Assembly: GCA_965117035.1 (NCBI GenBank)
Contig: OZ220748.1
Span: forward strand, 2,232,001-2,296,000
DNA: 64,000 nucleotides
Reading direction: 5' to 3'
From: CAZENU01 sp965117035
GTDB taxonomy: Bacteria > Chloroflexota > Dehalococcoidia > Lucifugimonadales > CAZENU01
Every line of letters starts with the position of its first letter. Within the stretch, counting starts at the first letter, position 1. The notes below the pieces were generated by a model. It had not been told where the DNA came from. It did not search any database and was given only the letters and a program-made list of their open reading frames with translations. This document shows positions 59,033 through 64,000 of the stretch, one piece after another. The translations under genes and the position numbers were made by a program.

Positions 59033-60481
59033 ATGAACGACCGCGACCTGATGGCCCTGCCCGGCTGGAAGCAGCGCGACATGGTCGTGAGCGGGGAGAT
59101 CTCGTCCAGGGAGCTGGTCGAGGCCTCGCTCCGCCGCATAGAGGCGCTCGACGACCGGATCAACGCGTTCTACACCGTCGACCGCGAGGGCGCGCTCGCC
59201 TCCGCGGACGCGGCGGACGCCGCGGTGCGGGCGTCGTCGGACCCCGCCGCCGGGCTCGGCCCGTTCCACGGCGTCCCGATCTCGATCAAGGACCTGGAGC
59301 CGACGAAGGGCCTGCGCACCACGATGGGCAGCGTCGTGTACCGGGACTGGGTGCCGGACTACGACTCGGTCGTCGTGGAGCGGATACGGGACTCCGGGGC
59401 CATCATCGTGGGCAAGTCGGCCACGCCCGAGTTCGGGAACCTAGGCGAGACGTACACGAAGATCGCGCCGACCTGCAACAACCCGTGGGACCTGTCGCGC
59501 ATCCCCGGCGGCTCCAGCGGCGGCGCCGGCGCGAGTGTGGCGGCGGCGATGACGTCGATCGCGTCCGCCTCCGACGGCGGCGGCTCGACGCGAGGGCCGG
59601 CGGGATTCTGCGGTCTGACCGGCATCAAGGCCACCCACGGCCGTGTACCGCGCTACGGCGGCATCGGCCGGCCTACGGTCAACCTGATAGCCGGCTCGGG
59701 GCCGATCACCAGGCACGTGCGCGACACGGCCATCCTGCTCCAGGTGCTGTCCGGCCACGATCCTCGGGACCCGATCTCGCTGCGCGGCCCGGTCCCCGAC
59801 TTCGTCGGCGGCCTCGACGACGGCGTGCGCGGGCTGCGCGTCGGCTACGGCGTCGAGTTCGGCGTGACCGTCGCCGACCCGGACGTCGACGCGGCGGTCA
59901 AGGGCGCGGCGGCGACGTTCGAGGAGCTTGGCGCGAACGTCGAGGAGGCGCCGCTCAGGTTTGACCCGCAGCCGGCCGACTTCTACTACCCGGTGTGGAT
60001 AGCGAACCAGGTCGCCATGTACGGCCACCTGTTCAAGGAGCACCTGGAAGACCTGATGCCGTACACCGTCAGGCTCAACTACTTCGGGGTGCAGATCACG
60101 GGCGCCGAGGTGACCGAGGCGCTGGGACAGGCCGACGTGCTGCGCAGCCGGCTGGCGGACTACTTCGAGGAGTTCGACCTGCTGCTGCTGCCGACCACCT
60201 ACGTGACGGCGTACAGGCACCAGTCGCCGCCGGACACGGTCGGGGGCAAGCCCGTGCTGGTCTCCAGGCACGGCAGCCCGTACGGCGTCGCGCCGTTCAC
60301 GATGGCGTTCAACATCTCCTGGAACCCGGCGGCGTCCGTGCCCTGCGGCTTCGACCGCGACGGTCTGCCGATCGCCCTGCAGATAGTCGGCCCCCTGGGC
60401 GACGACGCCACCGTGCTCAGGGCCGCAGCCGCGTTCGAGCAGGCCCGCCCCTGGGCCCACAAGCTCCCGCCGGTGTCCTGA
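59033..60481 (+). CDS. Amidase signature family hydrolase
   Basis: 482 residues; hydrolyses an amide bond, substrate unknown (the family includes GatA, acylamidases and nylon-oligomer hydrolases). Catalytic Lys in VPISIKDLEPTKG, the Gly/Ser-rich signature PGGSSGGAGASVAAAM, and the nucleophile region SASDGGGSTRGPAGFCG, where cis-Ser and nucleophile Ser are both kept. GGAGG is eight bases before the ATG. No gatB or gatC is linked, which argues against GatA. Confidence 0.92.
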   Translation: MNDRDLMALPGWKQRDMVVSGEISSRELVEASLRRIEALDDRINAFYTVDREGALASADAADAAVRASSDPAAGLGPFHGVPISIKDLEPTKGLRTTMGSVVYRDWVPDYDSVVVERIRDSGAIIVGKSATPEFGNLGETYTKIAPTCNNPWDLSRIPGGSSGGAGASVAAAMTSIASASDGGGSTRGPAGFCGLTGIKATHGRVPRYGGIGRPTVNLIAGSGPITRHVRDTAILLQVLSGHDPRDPISLRGPVPDFVGGLDDGVRGLRVGYGVEFGVTVADPDVDAAVKGAAATFEELGANVEEAPLRFDPQPADFYYPVWIANQVAMYGHLFKEHLEDLMPYTVRLNYFGVQITGAEVTEALGQADVLRSRLADYFEEFDLLLLPTTYVTAYRHQSPPDTVGGKPVLVSRHGSPYGVAPFTMAFNISWNPAASVPCGFDRDGLPIALQIVGPLGDDATVLRAAAAFEQARPWAHKLPPVS

Positions 60482-60664
60482 GTCGAGAAGCTGGTGTCGA
60501 CCCCTTGTCCACGTGGGCTGCCGTCGCTCGTCCCGATCAGTTACTATACCCTGCCCAACGGCTTATGGCGTAAGGAAGGGACTAGGCTTCAAGCACATGC
60601 GGACACCGGGCCACTCGCTGTCAACCAAACTAGGCCTGCCCCAAGAGAAGGCTCCCCCTCTTCA

Positions 60665-61075
60665 ATGATGTACAGAAGAACAAAGTGGCTCATGTACACG
60701 GTCCTAGTAGGCCTAATACCTGTCATCGCCCGACTGTTGGTGTGGACCATTTCGCAGGATCGTAGCGGGGCCATCTTGCATGCTGCAGACTTCATGGTGT
60801 TTGGATTGATTCTACATATCTCCATCATAAACGAGCTAGAGCACTTCAGCGAGAGTCAACGATCCTGGAAGACGCTTCAGAATGGGATTTCGGCGGCATT
60901 CATCGCGGGCTACGGCGTCCTCTTCGCCGCTCACTTGTTGGGCCAAGCAAATCCTGGGCTAATAGACCGGGATGCCATAATGTTCGTCGCTATCGGGCTC
61001 TGTCTTGTCTCATTCGTCCTAGGCTTCTCCATCTACCACAGGCTCTCAAGGCTCGATGATGTGGCTCTATCGTGA
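60665..61075 (+). CDS. Membrane protein, first gene of the DUF6414-like island
   Basis: 136 residues with probably four membrane helices (WLMYTVLVGLIPVIARLLVW; AADFMVFGLILHISII; GISAAFIAGYGVLFAAHLL; IMFVAIGLCLVSFVLGFSIY) and short basic ends. I do not recognise the family. ATG 60665 or 60668 is chosen as the last Met pair before the first helix; no strong Shine-Dalgarno site is seen. Base composition is near 50 percent GC, well below that of its neighbours, indicating acquisition by transfer. Its stop overlaps the next start (GTGA). Confidence 0.7.
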   Translation: MMYRRTKWLMYTVLVGLIPVIARLLVWTISQDRSGAILHAADFMVFGLILHISIINELEHFSESQRSWKTLQNGISAAFIAGYGVLFAAHLLGQANPGLIDRDAIMFVAIGLCLVSFVLGFSIYHRLSRLDDVALS

Positions 61076-61218
61076 CTATCTTGACTGTCATACTGGTATT
61101 CTCAGCCGTCATGCTAGCTTCGTTTGGTATCGGGGTTGCCGTCTGGTCAATCATTGACACGAGACGACGGTACTATCGGGAATATCTCAGCAGGAGGAAC
61201 CGTAGTGCAACCGATTAA
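61072..61218 (+). CDS. 48-residue single-helix membrane protein
   Basis: GTG at 61072 overlaps the TGA of the upstream gene by four bases. Hydrophobic helix (ILTVILVFSAVMLASFGIGV, extended by AVWSII) then a basic tail (DTRRRYYREYLSRRNRS). The stop at 61216-61218 lies 14 bp inside the next gene, whose AGGAGG Shine-Dalgarno site is within this one. Tight packing on both sides makes it a real gene more likely. Function unknown. Confidence 0.65.
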   Translation: MTILTVILVFSAVMLASFGIGVAVWSIIDTRRRYYREYLSRRNRSATD

Positions 61219-62151
61219 GAGCTTCCTCTATCTCGATGAGTACAAGATGTACTCCATTTCCTCGCAGCTCTTTGGAGGTCTCACGGAATATTTGATCGAT
61301 TATCAGGGCAAAGCGGAGGAGGAGGAAGAACGGCAGACCGGGCCCTTTGGTAGTGGGAGAGTCATGGCCGATATCCTACGATCGGAATCGATGACTCAGG
61401 AGAAAAAGTACCTCCACGACTACTCCTACACTCTCTTCGAACGGCACCTTAAGGAACAGAATCACGTCCATAGCGTTTCGATGAACACCACGATAATCCA
61501 GTGCATCGACCAAGTCGGCTTTGTCGAAGTTCGAGCCAAAACCGTCTTCAATGACATGGACGCAATAAAGGGCATGATTGAGGAATACAATCAGCTAGGT
61601 GAGGCACTGACATACATCACCCATCATGACGAGATCAAGGAGCTTAAGCAGCAAATTGATTCTCTCCAAGAGTCAACTCGCGACAGAAATAGGAAGGCGC
61701 AACTTAGGAACAGGTTGAAATCGTTGGGTAGAATCGAGAACCTCGCCAAGTCGAAGGGCCTGCACCAAGACCCCGAATTCCTCAAGCAGTTAGGCTTCCT
61801 ACTGAATTACGGATTTCAAGATCAGTTTGAAGTCCGAATGGCTGCGGGAGAATATACGTTCTCTGCAAATCTCAAGAGAGAGCATCTTCGTGAAGATGAG
61901 CACATGCTGATGAGGAATTCTCTCGATTCTCTGAGAAACAGTTCGTCCTATTCGGCACCATTGCGCAAACGCCAATTGGTCACCTTGATGCCGTCGACGA
62001 CAAGGAGGGTGCCGAGGATGACGAACCCGAACATCTCAAACAAGCAATCATGGCAATGGTTGAAGCCCTCTCCAACGTAGAGGATTCGTTTTCAGGAAAG
62101 TTGTCAAACGAAATTATCGTAGACCCGATTGCGCTGTACCGCGAGATCTGA
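61205..62151 (+). pseudogene. DUF6414-like protein gene with a frameshift
   Basis: Starts at GTG 61205, seven bases after AGGAGG. The first 237 codons give QPIKSFLYLDEYKMYSISSQLFGGLTEYLI, GPFGSGRVMADIL and a helical region EIKELKQQIDSLQEST, matching my recollection of the DUF6414 family. Near 61915-61918 the frame is lost (a base missing in AGGAATTC); the natural end continues in another frame as FSRFSEKQFVLFGTIAQTP, then an acidic run and DPIALYREI up to TGA 62149-62151. The unshifted frame stops at 62080 after about 50 non-family residues. Either a recent pseudogene or a sequencing error. The family function is not known to me. Confidence 0.7.
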
Positions 62152-62310
62152 ACGTCGCCCGTACCGGTCGAACAGTCTCCGCTTCTGCGCCACTCCAGGC
62201 GGCATGCCGTCCAAAGCGACGACGGCAGGGGTGGCCACGACGATAGTGCCCACTTACCGGGCTCGCCAAACCTAACGCAATCCCGACTGGGTCCTCCAGA
62301 CGCGGGATTC

Positions 62311-62901
62311 CTACGTGCGCCTGATGACCCCGCAGGCTACGCGGGCGCCCGTGTCCGACTCTTCCTGGCCGTAGGCGTCCGGCCTTTCGTGGACGACGAT
62401 GGCCGAGCCGTTGACGTCGAATACGGAATGGCGCAGGCCCTCGGTCAGGGTGATCCCAACGGTGAAGAAGTCCGCGCGCGCGGAGCCGTCGGCGGCGGCG
62501 TAGATGTTGGGCAGGTCGCCTCCGTGGCCCCCGGGGGCATCGCCCTTCCACGCCGCATGGATGAAGCCGTGTTCCGTCTCCTCGGGATTGAAGTGGTCGC
62601 CGGCAGCGTCGAAGTCGGGCGAGCACGAGCCGGCCTCGTGGATTATGAAGGCGTGGCCGCCCCGGGTCAGTCCCTTCACGTCGGCCATGACCAGTACGCC
62701 GGTGGCCGCCTGCCGGAACGCGACGGTCCCCATGGCGTCGCCGGACGGCGATTCGAGCACCGCCTCCGCCGTCAGGCCCACTTCGAGCTGGGCGGCCTCT
62801 TCGGACCGGGCCGTCAGCAGGGCCAGGCCGGCGGCCACCGCGATCACCATGACTACCCCGGGTACCAGGAGAATAAGCAGTCGTTCCCGTCTCCCAGTCA
62901 C
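62311..62901 (-). CDS. Cu/Zn superoxide-dismutase-like protein lacking one copper ligand
   Basis: 196 residues from GTG 62901 (GAGGAGG eight bases before); an alternative GTG is at 62910. An N-terminal membrane anchor (LLILLVPGVVMVIAVAAGLALL) exports it. Aligned with known SodC: GGHAFIIHEAGSC stands where GLHGFHVHEFG-D is usual, so the first His of FHVH (a copper ligand) is Ile; the second is kept. The bridging and zinc ligands are present (GDHFNPEETEHG, GGHGGDLPN), as are the last copper His (VVHERPDAYG) and the active-site Arg (GARVACGVI). Dismutase activity is therefore doubtful. Confidence 0.88.
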   Translation of the reverse strand: MTGRRERLLILLVPGVVMVIAVAAGLALLTARSEEAAQLEVGLTAEAVLESPSGDAMGTVAFRQAATGVLVMADVKGLTRGGHAFIIHEAGSCSPDFDAAGDHFNPEETEHGFIHAAWKGDAPGGHGGDLPNIYAAADGSARADFFTVGITLTEGLRHSVFDVNGSAIVVHERPDAYGQEESDTGARVACGVIRRT

Positions 62902-62963
62902 TTGGGTCACCTCCTCGGTTCCGCCGGTTTTTGGGCGGCGCCGGCGTTCCCTGTCTCACCTCT

Positions 62964-62979
62964 CCAAGTTAGGACTTGG
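62964..62979. promoter_or_regulatory. Palindrome upstream of the SOD-like gene
   Basis: CCAAGTTAGGACTTGG, 6-bp perfect arms around TAGG, about 63 bp before the GTG start. Possible operator; no hexamers of a promoter are clear. Confidence 0.25.
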
Positions 62980-63143
62980 TTTCTGTAGAGCCGCGTATCC
63001 CGGGGGAAGATACATGGGCTCGGGCTGATATCTCGTATCAGGTTTGTCCGCTGAATTCTAACGTGCGTGTTGTGGGTTCTCAAAGTCTCACAGGTCTACG
63101 GAAGTCTGTCAAGAACCGACGAGGTACGTTTGGCTCATCCCGC

Positions 63144-63255
63144 GTAACTTTTCGGAGTTCATGGGCATGCAGCCCGTCACCTTGAACGGGCCTGTCGCCC
63201 TGGGCGGGCCGCAGCGAAGGGCGCACATCCGGTCCCTTCGAACGTGAGCAGTCAC
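63144..63255. repeat. Dispersed palindromic repeat, family A copy 6
   Basis: 112 bp, starting GTAACTTTTCGGAGTTCATG and ending CGAACGTGAGCAGTCAC. The interior matches the 13336 copy: GGGCAT...CCCGT, CTGGGCGGGCC, CGAAGGGCGC, CCGGTCCCTT. The ends are more mutated. Confidence 0.7.
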
Positions 63256-63270
63256 CATCCCGCGCTGCCA

Positions 63271-63299
63271 TTGACCAAGGGACGGTTTCCGACTAGGCT
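63271..63299 (+). promoter_or_regulatory. Promoter of the small membrane protein gene
   Basis: TTGACC (63271-63276), exactly 17 bases, TAGGCT (63294-63299); starts 16 bp after the family A repeat. Confidence 0.6.
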
Positions 63300-63330
63300 C
63301 CGCAGGGACTCCCACCAGGAGGTGCCGAAC

Positions 63331-63663
63331 GTGAAGATTTGGCGTTCCTACAACGCGACTGTCGTGCTTGGCTGGTTGTCCGCGGTGGCATTCGTGGCCG
63401 CGGCCACGGAGGCTTCGGCCTCGGACAGCGATCTGGCGGTCCAGCTATCGTACGGCGTCATGGTGGTGGCGGCCGTGGTCCTGGCGCTCACGATCTACCT
63501 GGGGAGGAAGATCAAGCGGCGGGCCGAGGACAAGGTCCGGGCGTCCGAGGTCATCCTGACGGAGGACATCCAGGTACTCGCGAAGTCGAGCTCCAGGCTG
63601 CTCGACGACGCCATCGCCCTCCACCGCGCCCAGGCGGCCGAGGAACCCGGCGCCGAGGCCTAG
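63331..63663 (+). CDS. Small two-helix membrane protein
   Basis: 110 residues from GTG 63331, with CAGGAGGTG six bases upstream. Two hydrophobic helices (TVVLGWLSAVAFVAAATEA and LSYGVMVVAAVVLALTIYLG) and a charged C-terminal helix (RKIKRRAEDKVRASEVILTEDIQVLAKSSSRLLDD in outline) predicted to be in the cytoplasm. No family recognised. Confidence 0.7.
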   Translation: MKIWRSYNATVVLGWLSAVAFVAAATEASASDSDLAVQLSYGVMVVAAVVLALTIYLGRKIKRRAEDKVRASEVILTEDIQVLAKSSSRLLDDAIALHRAQAAEEPGAEA

Positions 63664-63700
63664 GCCGGTCGGCCAATCCGAACGGCGCACGGTACCGGCG

Positions 63701-63729
63701 TTGTGGCCGGCGCGGCGCTGCGATAACCT
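63701..63729 (+). promoter_or_regulatory. Possible promoter of the Gfo/Idh/MocA gene
   Basis: TTGTGG (63701-63706), 17 bases, TAACCT (63724-63729). Hexamers are weak. Confidence 0.35.
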
Positions 63730-63789
63730 CGGGCCATGGCGCCGGCGCGAGGCCATCCATCGCGCCGGGAACCCCGGAGGGAGACGGAC

Positions 63790-64000
63790 ATGCTGAAGAC
63801 GGCGTTCGTAGGCGCGGGCAGGAGAGCGCAGCAGGCCCACTATCCGACCGTCAGCCGGCTGGAGGACGCCCGGATCGAGGCGGTCGCCGAACTGGATGAG
63901 TCCCGCATGGGCGAGGTCGTCGACACGTACGGCATCCCCAGGGCGTTCGGCGACTACCGCGAGATGGTCGATGCCGTGGACCCGGACCTCGTATACGTCA
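63790..64000 (+). CDS. Gfo/Idh/MocA family oxidoreductase, 5' part only
   Basis: The first 70 residues of a sugar-type NAD(P) oxidoreductase; the gene runs off the right edge. KTAFVGAGRRAQQAHYPTV is the nucleotide-binding GxGxxxxxH region and IEAVAELDESRMGEVVDTYG the second strand with its acidic residue; MVDAVDPDLVYV is the conserved segment before the next strand. GGAGGGAGACGG precedes the ATG. Substrate cannot be told. Confidence 0.88.
   Translation, partial: MLKTAFVGAGRRAQQAHYPTVSRLEDARIEAVAELDESRMGEVVDTYGIPRAFGDYREMVDAVDPDLVYV

Noticed and set aside
1..64000. tRNA, rRNA and CRISPR arrays.
   Set aside because: I found no cloverleaf-like segment with a T-loop and acceptor pairing in the gaps, no rRNA-like sequence, and no regularly spaced direct repeats with spacers. 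A tRNA search program should confirm this.

Overview
The window is a GC-rich bacterial chromosome segment. It has dense housekeeping gene runs with short overlaps, many GTG and TTG starts behind clear Shine-Dalgarno sites, and sigma70-like promoters. The linkage rsmH-ftsA-ftsZ followed by nrdR and a B12-dependent ribonucleotide reductase (with no mur genes between), the lipoprotein-rich content and many small palindromic repeats suggest a Chloroflexota genome, perhaps Dehalococcoidia or SAR202-like. This is inference from gene content; there is no rRNA in the window. I saw no tRNA, rRNA, CRISPR array, transposase or replication origin.

Layout. 1-5.9 kb (minus strand): one operon behind a TATAAT promoter, def-cca-secD-secF-MFS transporter (peptide deformylase, tRNA nucleotidyltransferase, Sec translocon accessory subunits). 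6.5-12.3 kb: mutL, a threonine/serine dehydratase coupled to a TPR lipoprotein, pyrD and an acidic hypothetical protein. 12.3-15.2 kb: two tandem PEBP-family lipoproteins duplicated together with their promoters, then a VapBC toxin-antitoxin pair. 15.2-17.2 kb: ribokinase-like kinase, HAD phosphatase and a possible 28-residue membrane protein. 17.3-25.9 kb: two heterodimeric ABC exporter pairs, one led by a MarR regulator and one by a candidate leader-peptide/terminator attenuator; the whole block lies between two direct copies of a ~105-bp repeat.

26-34.4 kb (minus strand): 2-hydroxyacid dehydrogenase, a membrane spermidine-synthase-like protein, priA, rplS, then ~0.8 kb of inverted repeats separating rplS from trmD and moaB. 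34.5-44 kb (plus strand): rsmH, ftsA, ftsZ, nrdR (tandem NrdR boxes over its promoter), nrdJ, a 67-residue protein, pdxA, proC, yggT. 44-48.4 kb (minus): a Zn-ribbon/glycosyltransferase-like/YggU fusion protein, two coupled short-chain dehydrogenases (one with degenerate catalytic motifs) and birA. 48.5-53.4 kb: RRM protein, gamma-glutamyltransferase, HigA with a decayed HigB, a CADD-family folate protein, and an exosortase with a partner membrane protein behind a tandem palindromic operator. 53.5-60.5 kb: alaS-ruvX, a collagen-like lipoprotein, an SDR and an amidase. 60.5-62.15 kb: an AT-richer island of three coupled genes ending in a frameshifted DUF6414-like gene. 62.3-64 kb: a Cu/Zn-SOD-like protein lacking one copper ligand, a small membrane protein and the start of a Gfo/Idh/MocA oxidoreductase.

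The candidates most worth following are the attenuated ABC exporter cassette (25.56-25.78 kb), the DUF6414-like island (60.6-62.15 kb), the YggU fusion protein (44.1-46.0 kb), the degenerate/active SDR pair (46.1-47.6 kb), and the dispersed GTAACTGTTCAGA repeat family.
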